DNA from: Aphis gossypii
Taxonomy: Eukaryota; Arthropoda; Insecta; Hemiptera; Aphididae
Direction of reading: 5' to 3'
NCBI RefSeq assembly: GCF_020184175.1
Contig: NC_065531.1
Coordinates: forward strand, 73,812,604-73,876,603
DNA length: 64,000 nt
Shown: positions 23,250 through 34,225 of the stretch, one piece after another
How the letters are laid out: every line of letters begins with the position of its first letter
Numbering within the stretch: the first letter of the stretch is position 1
The notes under the pieces: model-generated
Databases searched by the model: none
Told to the model about the DNA's origin: nothing
The model's input: the letters and a program-made list of their open reading frames with translations, nothing else
Made by a program: the position numbers and the translations under genes

Positions 23250-24870
23250 CCTGAAGTTGTAATTTTATTTTTATAAATAATAAATAATAATGTGAAACTG
23301 ATTATTTTATTCGAGTTTAAATTACATTAAAATAATATTTCATTTATAAATAATTTCCAAATGTCAATTGCAAATTATCTGCGAATACCATGATACTTTG
23401 GTAACGCGACTTCTCATTATAATTATTGTTATCCTATTATAAACGTATAATATTTTTTCGTCATCAGAAGTCATTGCCTTAGGTATTCATATGCACACGT
23501 CTCGGAAAATTATATATTAATATACATTACCAACGATAGGAAAGTGGTTTGATCAAGTTTCATTTTTGTTTTAAAATAAATAATGGTTTTTATTATTATT
23601 ATTGTACACACTAAGTGTGTACACTTAGTGTTTTAGCTGTGCTTTCATATAGTTTTGTTTTTTACAATTTGTTTTGCATGTCATTTATAATCATATACCA
23701 TTATAGTGAGGGGATCATAAAAATGTTGACAAGTGTGCGGGTACACCGCGTATTATATATTATAATAATGTGACCCGCTGCGTGAGATTCTCTGCTGGAC
23801 GTCATGTCAAACGACCCAACGTAAAATATATTTCAATTCTAAATCACTGCTATATAATGTCTATAATTATATACGTAGTGCGCGCAAATGATATGGATTA
23901 TTATTATTAATTATTGTTATTTATTTATTACACATAGTGTATGCATTTGATAAAATGTCATCGATTATAATATAGTATGATGATGATAGATTGACTATTG
24001 ATGAGTAATTTAAAGTCGGCCGAATAATAATATCAACAGTGTTTTATTACAAATTCTGTAAATTATTGTGAGCGTCGTATCAACTACAACTTTATTGTAA
24101 AAAGTCAATGTAGATTAATGAATTTTATAATTTAATGCACACGTTGAATTAGTTTTTCGAATGGAAAAATCCTCAACATCGATCAAGTAATATTATACAA
24201 TAGGGTTTTTTTTTATGTTAAATACTTATTCTCGTTCTCTATCTCAAAAAAAAATATATTTTTATAACATTTTTAGACTTATACATTTTTTTTTTTATAT
24301 ATAATTTGAAATAAAAGTTTTGAAAAAACAAAATATAATAACACTTTATAATTGTTCTTATCGTTATTATTCTTGAATAAAAGTATGTAAAAATTAATAT
24401 AAGTTAATTAATTATAATAATTATAACTCATTAAATTATTGCTCAAAATTCAGTTTTTATATATTGTAGTCCTTGGAAAAAATATTTTGTTTTAGAACAT
24501 GAAATAAAAATACGAATACGGTTTATGAAATATCATAAATGGTGAAAAACATCTAAAAACTAATAATGGTAAAAAATAATTAGTTATGTGGCTTTGTTAT
24601 GACTTCAAATTATATATAAAATACAAAAAAATGTTCTTAAAAAGGTTAATTTTTTTTTTTAAATAAAATGAGTGTTTACGTGAAACCACGTTATGAATGA
24701 GTAATTTTATGTCCAAATTAAAAACCATTGTACGATCCCTAACATGTATAATTATTCTCATGTACAATATATATTGTGTATTTGTGTATGACAATATTAT
24801 TCCGTTTTTATGACACGTTTGTGTGCACATAACGTGGTATTTTACGTAATCATGAGTGTTTGGTGTATAG
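23250..24870. other. AT-rich stretch, no gene recognised
   Basis: It holds the inverted repeat at 23,608-23,631 and short T-runs. The minus frame 24,597-24,887 (96 codons) has no recognisable motif and ends in the adjacent repeat. Confidence 0.4.
23608..23631. repeat. Inverted repeat of 11-bp arms with 2-nt spacer
   Basis: ACACTAAGTGT, then GT, then its exact reverse complement. Each arm is itself nearly palindromic. The TAAGTG core resembles the NK2-class homeodomain site (TYAAGTG), here in inverted pairs. That reading is inference. Confidence 0.7.
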
Positions 24871-25450
24871 GCTGATTGAGCAAGCATGTATTTTTTTTCT
24901 TAATTAATAAAGTTCTTAAAAAACTAGTTTTTAGAATTTAAAAAGTCATATTTTAAAATTCTTGATATTTTTTTTATATTCCTCAAGTAGTTTCTTGTAT
25001 AGAATTATTAGAAATACAGACTTTAGTTTTTTAAATGAAAATTTAATATACTTCAACAAATTATTTAGTGGATAATTTTTCTAAAAACGTTGATTTCTCA
25101 AATACAAAAAAATAATGAATAGTTTTAGAGTTTTTCATTTTGGGTTTTTAAAGCTTTAGATCCATGACGATTAGTTTGGTAGATATGGAGTGCAAAGTAG
25201 TTTAAAAATATTAGTAATTTATAATCATCGACCAATATTTATAATTCATAAAAATGGCAAAGTATATAAGAGATATAATATTGCATATCTATTTTATAAT
25301 TTCGTAAAATCATTGTTTATGGTAATTACTCTTAACGCAAACATTTTAATAGCCAACTGAAAAACTACTCGACATTTTGAATTACGTAGGTACACAAACA
25401 TATTTCTTGAAAAATTGTCCACTAAACAATTTACCGCGAAAAAGCGTTCG

Positions 25451-25491
<41 letters not shown>

Positions 25492-25610
25492 TGTACAGCC
25501 ACAAGACACTCGATGAGTCGTAGTACGATAGGAATCTAAAGAATTTGAAAATAATACGGTCTTAAACTATATTTAAAAACTATATTATTATGTTTATCGA
25601 ATAAATTAAT
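24871..25610. mobile_element. Foldback MITE-like element (copy 2)
   Basis: The left arm begins near GCTGATTGAGCAAGCATG and contains AAATTATTTAGTGGATAATT (25,059-25,078). The right arm holds the inverse, AATTGTCCACTAAACAATTT (25,413-25,432), then CACAAGACACTC (25,499-25,510), the inverse of the family's GAGTGTCCTGTG word, and CTTAAACTATATTTAAAAAC (25,561-25,580), matching the inverse of the left-arm TTTTTAGAATTTAAAAAGTC. A 36-nt A-run interrupts the right arm. The outermost right end has decayed. Confidence 0.6.
25453..25488. repeat. 36-nt A homopolymer
   Basis: The longest homopolymer in the window, lying inside the right arm of the MITE-like element. The corresponding position in other copies is a shorter T/A run, so it is likely a slippage expansion. 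Its length may be an assembly estimate. Confidence 0.9.
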
Positions 25611-25639
25611 TGTTGTTAAGTGTACAAATTATGACCGAG

Positions 25640-26300
25640 TCTTGGTCGTGTGGAGGGCCAACGTGTGCTCGGAGAATCTCACTGTAAAGGTATATTTAAA
25701 AATATCACCGTGCTTCATCGACATTTGGAATAATAATAATAATTCATAATATAACATATACCGCGGTGACTTATTATCATAGAACCGTACACGCGCCATC
25801 ATAGACGGTCACTGAGCCGATGGCGGTGAAATTATCCGGAGAGACGAGAGCAATTTTCCCTCCCGCAATTTATCTCGGCGCGGAGCAAAACGCCCGCCCG
25901 TTTATATACATACAGACACACTGGCACAAGCATCTTATACCGCTGGTGTATCATAGTATTATATATTTGTGTGTATATTGTGTATACGTATACGTACGAT
26001 GATCGTATGCGGTTGGCACGGCTTTCGCAACGTCTAACTTTCGAAATGTAGCCGACAGCGTTGTTGTTTGCTGCGAAAACTTTGCTACGACAAGAAAATT
26101 GGACACGAAAAATATGGCGTTTTCGTTAACAGCGAGCGGGCGCGGCAAGCTAATTAATTTCACGTGCAAGAGGCCACTGAATACGCGCGCGCACTACACA
26201 CACATATATATATACATTTTATCGTATTGCCTGTGTGTATGTGTGCGCGCTCGAAACCATTCTTTTCAAAGAAGAAGTTAAACGCACAATATATATAATG
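25640..26300 (+). promoter_or_regulatory. CpG-rich island with homeodomain and E-box words
   Basis: The sequence is visibly richer in C+G and CpG than its flanks. A TAATTAAT word (26,151-26,158) lies directly before a CACGTG E-box (26,161-26,166), and several GCGCGC words follow. Two ATG frames on the plus strand (25,820 and 26,115) start within GC-rich DNA in good contexts. Such islands suit a promoter or conserved regulatory region, but no TATA or initiator pair could be fixed. Confidence 0.25.
25820..26002 (+). CDS. Small ORF, 60 residues, unassigned
   Basis: ATG at 25,820 in a good context (GCCGATGGCG) opens a frame that begins MAVKLSGETRAIFPPAIYLG and runs 60 codons. The first 35 codons are GC-rich and varied. 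The last third (LCVYCVYVYVR) is encoded by a TG/TA repeat, suggesting that any real coding part ends earlier, perhaps at a splice site. No domain is recognised. Confidence 0.2.
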   Translation: MAVKLSGETRAIFPPAIYLGAEQNARPFIYIQTHWHKHLIPLVYHSIIYLCVYCVYVYVR

Positions 26301-26405
26301 CGTACCACCGCGGAGCTGCAATTGCAACGAATATTATAATACAGTCGTTAAGCCGATTCGAATGGTGTACTATATATACATAATATAGTTTCGTTAAATA
26401 AGTTC

Positions 26406-26450
26406 TGTGTGCTTGTGTGTGTGTGTGTGTGTGTCTGCGTCTGTGTGTGC
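26406..26450. repeat. (TG)n microsatellite
   Basis: An interrupted TG repeat with CTGCGTCTG breaks. Confidence 0.9.
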
Positions 26451-26619
26451 AAATTATCGTTATTATTTAAATGAACGAGCCTTAAAGTTTTATTTCGTTA
26501 ATTATTATATATAGTGCATCGTTTAGAAACTGTGTGTTATAATGTGTCACGATAATAATATAATATAATTGCTGCGAATAATGCAATAACAATCGTAATA
26601 TTTCATACGTATACAGAAC

Positions 26620-26885
26620 GATTCACCTAGTATTTTCAACCCCCCACTATCCCCAACAACACTGCAGGTTTAAATTTATTTCTATAATTATGTACCTAAT
26701 CAACCGAATTTTAATTTTTGAAATTTTAATCATACCATACTTCCAAATATTTGTTACGCCCACATGGATCAAATCGCCCCACATTTCACGTGAGAACTAC
26801 TTTTAGAGTAAACTGTTGAGCGGATTTTTTTTTTTTTTGGAAAATTTTATGCGTTCAAATTTTAATTTTCTGAATTATTTGTTTC
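26620..26885 (+). mobile_element. Half-element related to the foldback MITE family
   Basis: It starts GATTCACCTAGTATTTTCAA, matching the family head seen elsewhere (GTGATTCACTAAG at 54,188). The inner part has GAGCGGATTTTTTTTTTTTT and TTCAAATTTTAATTTTCTGA, matching the inner arm of copy 1. No inverted partner arm follows, and the next 100 bp lead into the LINE remnant. Confidence 0.4.
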
Positions 26886-27119
26886 CTTAATAGGTACGTT
26901 TTAATGATTTTACGCATATAGTATAAAATAAATATAATATTTAGTTTGATTTTTTAATACTGAAACTTTTTTTTTTTAGTGCCAGATTATATTACAATAT
27001 TACATATCTTTGGGGCAAAGAGGCCTTTTGTATATTTCAACCAACATCTATTTCGGTCCATTGAGTTATCCATTTGTATTGAATCGTCGATATTTAAGAT
27101 ATCTTTCGTCATCCGTACT

Positions 27120-27420
27120 AGCTATCCTTGCCGATGTCTTTTCTTTGGTCAGATAAGGACATTTCGTATGCACGCCAAACGTTACCAGCCCACTCCAAAC
27201 TTTTTACTTTTAGAAACAATCTGATATTTGTCTTGTCATACAGCCATCCTAGATCATTATTATTTTCGTCTCTCATATTCTTTAATTTGATTTCAAACAG
27301 ATCCGTATATTTTTTGTAAAACTTTTCTGTCGAAGATAAGTAGGTAATTTATCTTCGTCTGCCTATATTGTGAATCATATTCCACATGTGCATGTTTAAC
27401 TATCGGTCACTAACAACAAT
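27120..27420 (-). mobile_element. Second dead LINE: C-terminal reverse-transcriptase segment
   Basis: On the minus strand the order of pieces matches the tail of a LINE ORF2. First comes LLIFDRKVLQKIYGSV (about 27,290-27,340), the usual ERKVLRKIYGP motif. Then LGWLYDKTNIRLFLKVKSLE leads straight into WAGNVWRAYE (27,169-27,250), the usual RLRWAGHVxR motif. Upstream, HAHVEYDSQ occupies the YGSETW position. The GRPRxRW segment expected next is too decayed to recognise between 26,980 and 27,120. At least two frameshifts are needed. It overlaps in region with the remnant at 1,538-2,015, so the two may be copies of one family. The open frames on the plus strand at 26,979-27,319 are antisense shadows. 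Confidence 0.75.
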
Positions 27421-28474
27421 ATTATATTATACATAGTTCCTATTTCTTTTTTGGATTTGGCAGTATGTCTTAGTTCTAATTGAGCTTCTTGTTTTTCACA
27501 ATTTATACAAATGATATGAAAGATGAAGTTATTGATATCGATATTAATAAATTAATAATATAATTTATTACTACCTACATAATTTTCTAATCATTGTAAG
27601 CTCATTATATATTTTAAATCCATTATATAGTCCATACACTATTATTTTCAACACACTAAATTTAATAACTCAAAAACAATTTTTTCGAATTTTAATTTTT
27701 ATAGACCAAATTAGTCGAAAAACTAACTTCTTAAGAATTTATATTTTAAAGTAAAGAAAAAGATAGTTCTTATTTATAAAATATTAGGTATTTTTTATTA
27801 AAATCTTTAATATTATTATTCTTAAAGAACAATTAATATTGTATACTACGACTGTCGACTATATTTGAAAATATGTTCTTCGAGTATCATTAAGAATTCA
27901 AAAAATCAGAATTTAAATAAATAAATGATTATATACATACATAAATAAATGTATGATTGATAATTAATTACCCCGTACATGTTGGATTATAGATAAGTAC
28001 GAACAGAATAGTTTGTAAACGTAACATGGAAATGTTTTTTTCGTGTAATATAATATTTTGTTATTATTATTACGTTCTAGTCAGATGGATTTTAACTTAA
28101 CATTATAATATATAATATTATTAATTCGATAATAATTGTACATTGCGTAAAGGAGGGGGAACTTATAAAACTTATTGGAAGTTATATATTTTTTCTCCGC
28201 AAATATTTAATTTAAATCATTTCCGTCCGAACGGTTGGATGTTTGAAGTGTTTAAGAGAAATATACCGATTATGCTTATACATTTTTAAGACTTACCGCT
28301 ATTACAACGAATATTGTGTTATCACGTTGAATATTATAACGGAAGGGATTTTAATCAAAGTCGTAAACCGTTTTAATTAAATTTTATAAACTGTAAATAA
28401 AACACGAGCGTATTCATTGTACGGATTGAATTATGAGCGAGAATATAAGAGGCAAAAAAAAATGTAATTTTCAG
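27421..28474. other. AT-rich stretch, no gene recognised
   Basis: Nothing family-specific. A minus-strand donor-like AATAGCG/GTAAGT lies at 28,301-28,295 behind an 18-codon open segment without an acceptor. Confidence 0.4.
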
Positions 28475-28541
28475 ATGAGACGATACTATGAAACATTTAG
28501 AAGAACTGGCTGCGAAAAATGAATCGATGGCTGCTAAGTAA
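28475..28541 (+). CDS. Candidate terminal exon with two overlapping short frames
   Basis: The acceptor ATGTAATTTTCAG ends at 28,474. Frame 0 begins with ATG and reads MRRYYETFRRTGCEK, then stop (28,520-28,522). An overlapping frame from the ATG at 28,488 reads MKHLEELAAKNESMAAK, then TAA (28,539-28,541), and would be joined if an AG four bases further on were used. The second peptide looks like the helical, charged C-terminus of a protein and uses mixed codons (CTG, GCG, TCG), unusual for this background. No family can be named. Confidence 0.2.
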
Positions 28542-30856
28542 AGTAGTAATTAGGAGTGGAATTTATTTTTGGTCCTACGGTCGTTTTTAAGTATAGCAGT
28601 AATTTTATTATTTATTACATATTAACTATTATTTTAATGAGTAATGAGTAAAATATTTAATATAGATGACCAAATCGTCGTAGAAGAATCACATTTAATT
28701 GAAAATAGGTTTAAAACAATTTTAGGATTCTTTTTCGTTGTATTACTTCAATATATCCTATGTGTGTAATTAATTATGAATATCATTATTAAAATTTAAT
28801 AATGGATTTATTCTACTATGTGAACCAAATATAGGTTATTATTTTTTTAATAAAAATCAAATGATAAGTAACATTATTTTTACAAAAAATATAGTTACCT
28901 AAAACAAAAATATTAACTTAATAGTGACTCTTAAAAACGTTGATTTTTTATATTTGATAAAATATTTACAATCTGGAAAACATTTTCCGTCAAACTGCAT
29001 AAATGTTGGATACCTATAAAATAAAACTACTATAGACTGTGAATTTCAATCCTCCCCTCTAAAGTATATGATTCACTCTTAAAATGAAGAAAATATTAGT
29101 TTAGGTTATTCTACTCCAGCATAGTATAAAACTGTCTAAATAACTTCTGTATTTATAAACCACAATTATAAAACACATCATCTGCATGATAGGTATAAGT
29201 ATACGACAATAGTATACATACATAATATATATTTATATATTATTCACTAAGAGGTCAATAAATCGTCATTTTAAACACCAAATTATAAATGAGAACAGTT
29301 TTAAATTTTGAAAATTGAAAAAAAATAACCAAATAAATTATTGTCTTGGGACTTATATTATTAAAAGTTATTAGTTATTATTTATTACTCGTGTTTTAGA
29401 CATCTATATGTTCATGGTTATAATAATATAATATGGTTACACAAATACACAAAATAAAAAATTAATAACATTACGCGAGAATATAAAATATGTAAAGTGT
29501 TCTGAGTATTCTATCTCTTTAATTATCATAATCCTGATATTTAAGGACTACGTCAACATTAACAAAGCTTTTGCTTAAAAGTTTAAACAGGGGATGACCC
29601 TCCCTTGTACGTTAATAAAGGTGTGTGCCGTTATACAATTTAATATTAAATTAATACAGTGAGGTGCGTATAAGTAACATAAGTTTCAAATGCTGCAGTG
29701 CAAGTAGTTTTATTATTTAGCAATCATATAGCAATAATATAATGGAAATGTTTTGTTCAATATTCAAGTATTATCTTTTCCATATGATAAAGGCACAAAA
29801 ATAAAAATAAACACATAAAATATAAGTTATTATAAATTGGAGTTAATTACTTAAAAAAACACACTTTCTCGGTTTAACGATGAACAGTTGCACGTTTGTG
29901 GACAGTTGAAATTCAGCTATCTACCCTTCCTCTCTATCACTTACTCTTCGTTTTATATTAGTCATTCGCTCTCTGTCTGTCAACGAACCTCGAAATTCCG
30001 TGCAATAAACAGCTCGTTGGACTTGAATAATAAACAGAATAGTACCTACGTTGACTACGTTTATGGATGAGTTTCAATAAAATGATCGTTGAAGCGTATA
30101 CACATTTTTAGTATAATATATTAGTATATATTACAATTTACATTATAGTGCATTTAGACAAATCGTTTTGCAAACTTCTAAAGCATATATAAATATATAT
30201 TATGTATTATATATATTAATTGTAATATATAGGTCACGATGTAAAATATATAGTTAATAGACATTTGAGTAGAATTATTCATAATGATATTCATAGTTAA
30301 AGGATCGAGAACTGTTGAAGTTAAAATTGATTTAATATGCACATAAAAATAAAAATATTTTTATTTCTCATAACAAATACCTTATCATGATATTAATCAA
30401 ATCTGTTGGAAAACTAGTTTTAGAAATAAATAATAATGTATCATATTATACTACTAGCCGTCTGGCAACACTAAAAACGTGTGGGTTATTAACAAGTTTA
30501 ATAATTTTAGAAAAATTGACTGTATAAAACTTCTAAAATAACCATTTTAAATAATTAGGTATAAAATACATATGCAACGGTAATACAAAGAAAATGTCAA
30601 TATATTTTATAAAATATATCGAAGTTGACAAAATATGACATAATAACAGTTATTACAAATTTTAATTTTTAAGCTCATCATATTGTATAGAAAACATTTC
30701 TATGTTAAACTACTTGATGAAATCATAGTAAAATATTAGAATATTAGAATATTATTTACGTAGTTTTTAAAATTTTTTTATAAAATAGTCCAGGTTTGGT
30801 TAAGTTCATAGGGTGATGTATTTATTTCATTAGTTTATTTGTTGATAACCTATATA
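28542..30856. other. AT-rich stretch, no gene recognised
   Basis: A 60-codon frame at 29,888-30,070 lies in a CT-rich patch (29,915-29,990). TA-rich sequence occurs near 29,220-29,245 and 30,180-30,220. No coding or repeat assignment. Confidence 0.4.
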
Positions 30857-31057
30857 TTACTTTTTTTTTTTTATGTTAGTTTTACGCTCATTTCTCTTTA
30901 GCCTTGATCTTGTTGGATTGTGTGGGATGTCGTTGGTTTCAAAGCAAGGATCAGCAGGTTTAAATAGTTTTGAAAATAGGGGTTGGAAGAGTTGATCAGT
31001 ATTAAAAAAGAAAAGAAAAACATATTTTATTATGTTTTCAACTTTATTTATGATAAA
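30857..31057 (-). pseudogene. Possible retro-inserted fragment with A-tail
   Basis: On the minus strand a 66-codon frame without ATG includes NTDQLFQPLFSKLFKPADPC followed by FETNDIPHNPTRSRLKRNER, with GC content above both flanks. It ends in a run of 12 A (plus 30,861-30,872) directly followed by the stop. A coding-like stretch that stops at an A-run is the structure of a retrotransposed mRNA or LINE/SINE end. No target duplication could be recognised, and no protein family is known to me. Confidence 0.25.
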
Positions 31058-32649
31058 TTATTAAAATATTCTTGTTGGTAACAAAATATTATTATATGCT
31101 TATTATGAATTATGATTTCTTTTTTTTTTTACTCTCTGTATCATAAATATATATAGATAGAAATTGAGAATACATATCATAAAGTAATTGCATTGTACGC
31201 TCATCTAATTCAACGTGTAATTTGATTGTTTAATCCGATACTTTGTAAACAAAAACAAAAAAAGAAAATAGTAAATTTAATACATACCTAACTCCCAGTA
31301 AAATGCATTATATTATAATTTATAATATATTGGATTAGTCGGGGACCTGTAATATTGTAGTGTACATGGTATTCAGCGACATAAAAGGTACAGTGTATTA
31401 TGTTTATATTAACTATAATAATAATAGCAGTATGCTAGAAAAGTGGAAATAATGCAAAACGAGCATTTGGTATGCTGTAAAAATGTATATATATATATAA
31501 AAAAAAATTTATCTCAAACAAAAACCGTGCAATATAATTTAATCAATAACGAATCACGCAGTTATAATAATATATACTACTAGAAGGCATCCGAGCGCGT
31601 CGTCTGTAAGTCGATTATATTATTATTATGTATTATATGATGCTGTCATCAATACTTGATAGTTGTTTTCGAATTTCGACAGTAATGCTCTTATACCAGT
31701 TAACAGGTATATATTATATAATTGTGTTAAATTATTGTATTGATGTTGAACACTGCGAAATCAAAAACGAAAAAAATCCGAATCCGCCTGAATAATTTAT
31801 AATAACACTACCTTTTATACAATATTTTATAACATCATCATTCGCTATTGATTTCAAACGGATCGCATGCGAATGGGGCAAACATTTTTTCAGCAGTATC
31901 ATGGGTATCGCGCCCTCGCCCGGGATGGTATTTTTGAGCAATTTCGAAACAGACCGTGTGCCCTCTGGGAATACAAGGATAATACGAGGATTTCGGGAGT
32001 TTTGAGCTAGTTACCGTTCGTAATATAGATCCGCAGAAGGGGATAAAAGAATATATAACGTATTTATGTTGCGTACACGTGACTCCTGTTTATATAATAT
32101 AATATTATAATATACTCATACACTATTATATTATATAAAATAATATAATTTATAACATATCATATGTATGTTAATTCTTCACCCAATATAATTAACTATA
32201 GTTACGAATCGTTAAGTTTGTGATTTAATATTCACACCGCATATAGACACGGCGTACTGACGAATTTATAGAGACATTTTTGATTTAAATGTATATCTAT
32301 GAGTATAATCTAATAAATAGCAGTGTTTACAATAGTATTTTTTTTCTTCTCACATCAGCATTAACATATTGCTTAGGTGAATTTTTTTCACAAAACCGTA
32401 TCAAATGGACCAAGTGGAAAATACTCATTGTTCGATTGATAGGACTTTCAGCGTAGAACAATAATTTATACTAACTTCGTTATGTGTAATATTCGTTAAT
32501 CTTACAGAAGAAGAAATACATATTATATCGTAATCATTTACATAATTCAAATAAATCTTTTACACGATTCATGCACATAATTACATTATAATTTCTGTAA
32601 TACATAAATGTATACTTATATTTTATATATCAGACGTTTATAAGTAAAA
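31058..32649. other. AT-rich stretch, no gene recognised
   Basis: T-run at 31,120-31,130. A short CpG-richer patch lies at 31,860-31,990, with a 69-codon minus frame that lacks motifs. TA-rich runs lie near 31,487-31,500 and 32,090-32,160. Confidence 0.4.
31584..31605 (+). other. Possible 22-nt exon
   Basis: A 22-nt GC-rich segment lies between an AG (ATATACTACTAG) and a strong donor (GTAAGTCG at 31,606). It reads KASERVV in one frame. The polypyrimidine tract is poor, so this is weak. Confidence 0.1.
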
Positions 32650-33120
32650 TAAAAATATTATATATTGCGATATTGACTGCAGTGGCGGAATTAAATCCTA
32701 TCGGTTGATTCACTTCCACCACTCGACGGACCAATCCTGCTACTCGACAGCAGTTGCAAGTAGGTATATAATAACTACGTTATCATTTATCAACTGTACG
32801 ACCAAGTCGGACTATATTGCGCGTGTGCCCCCGTCTGTACCGAACGAATATATTATAATAAACGCAGCCGCCGAGGCCGACCTGTCGATTTCCCATACCG
32901 TTTTCCGGGTTTTCGCCCCCTCAGCTTGGCACATCCCCCGAGCAGCAATTTGTCCGTCCCTTGAGGACCCGTGACGGTGGCGGAATGGGCGGATGAACGG
33001 AACGACCTTACGTCGGAAATTGACCTGGCTGCCGGCGACGTCGTTTTCGGACGACTAACTCGATTCCCGAACATCGCGATAAATTATTTAACATATAGCT
33101 TTATTATTATTATTATTATT
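32650..33120. other. GC-rich island with competing open frames
   Basis: The segment 32,820-33,070 is the most GC-rich part of the window. A plus frame runs from 32,650 to the TGA at 32,972-32,974 (about 108 codons, no ATG near its start). A second plus frame, 32,966 onward, includes VTVAEWADERNDLTSEIDLA and then AGDVVFGRLTRFPNIA. A minus frame from an ATG at 33,074 gives 73 codons starting MFGNRVSRPKTTSPAARSIS. All three have protein-like composition. At most one can be real, and GC-rich DNA lacks stops in all frames. It begins with CTGCAGTGGCGGAATT, which recalls CAGTGGCGGA ends of some DNA transposons, but no matching end was found. Confidence 0.25.
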
Positions 33121-34104
33121 TAATATTTATAACATTTATGTATAAATTAAACATTATATTATGCATATTTTAACGTCGTTGAAGCAGCATTACGGAGCAA
33201 CGTCTTTAACACAAATTGTCTGTGTTTTTACTCGCTGCTGTGCTATTATAATATAATATAACATACATTTTATAAAAAAAAAACTCGGAAAAGTAAGGCT
33301 TTATAATGAATAGTGTTCATAAAAATGAAATGTATTTATTAACTTTTTTAACTTAGCTAATAACTATACTTCATTCGTGTTAATAAGGAACCTTGACGGT
33401 TTCCATCTAGTCGCGGTCGGGCAATAACCATCTGTTTCCTTCATCGAGTAAACCATCATGTCGTCCTTTTTGTAAAGTCATACCTTTACGCACAAGTCAG
33501 CCACCGTGGTTACACCTCGCGTAAATCATTGAGTATAATCGGTAAATTTTCTAATAACTATCTAATTAACCAGATACTTGGTTAAGTTTCGTCAGCCGTG
33601 ATAATATTAAGTTTTGTCCTTTGGGATATAAAATTAAAAATTCATTTATTTCTATTTTGTATACATATATAATACACCTAATTACTTTTTTTTTTTGTAG
33701 AGAACGTACTGATATTTCTATATTTAATTATTTTTGTTGAATAAATAACATGAAATTTCAAAACCTACACTTTATACAGTAAATAATAGTAACATCGGAA
33801 GAATTTAAAATGATAACGAAATAGTTAATGATTCGCTACTTAAAAAAAAAAAAAACATTTGAAAGATTATCTCTACGGCACTGCGCATAAGGCATAACCC
33901 ATCCAGGTACCAATTTAAAGAATAATATTAACATAGTCAATACAATAATAGTCTCTGTATTGACTCATTTAAACTTTTATCGTTGAATATATTATATCCA
34001 TTAACTGCTACAGCAAACTTGTAACTTAACATCATTACCGTTGAGTTAGCTTAACTTTTTCGTTATTAAATTTCCCACCTTTTGGCAGTGCGTACGAAAC
34101 TTAC
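33121..34104. other. AT-rich stretch, no gene recognised
   Basis: Short A and T runs only. No splice-bounded open segment noted. Confidence 0.4.
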
Positions 34105-34185
34105 CGGGTGACGACCATTCCACGAGGGCTGTGCGCTCTCACGGCTCTCGCCTTTGCTCCATTGCACACGCGTAGTGAATTTTAT

Positions 34186-34186
<1 letters not shown>
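34105..34186 (-). promoter_or_regulatory. Candidate TATA promoter with first exon and ATG, minus strand
   Basis: On the minus strand TATAAAATT (34,186-34,178) is followed about 30 nt later by the expected start region (near 34,156). After a GC-rich leader comes ATGGTCGTCACCCG (34,118-34,105), which meets a strong donor GTAAGTTTCG (34,104). The order of TATA box, leader of about 40 nt, ATG in context GGAATGG, and donor in the first codons is what a compact insect first exon looks like. An earlier ATG (34,163) lies too close to the TATA box to be in the mRNA. No downstream exon was identified. Confidence 0.3.

Positions 34187-34225
<39 letters not shown>

Noticed and set aside
26979..27319. 81- and 63-codon plus-strand ORFs
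   Set aside because: Mostly antisense of the second LINE tail, with no acceptable motif of their own.
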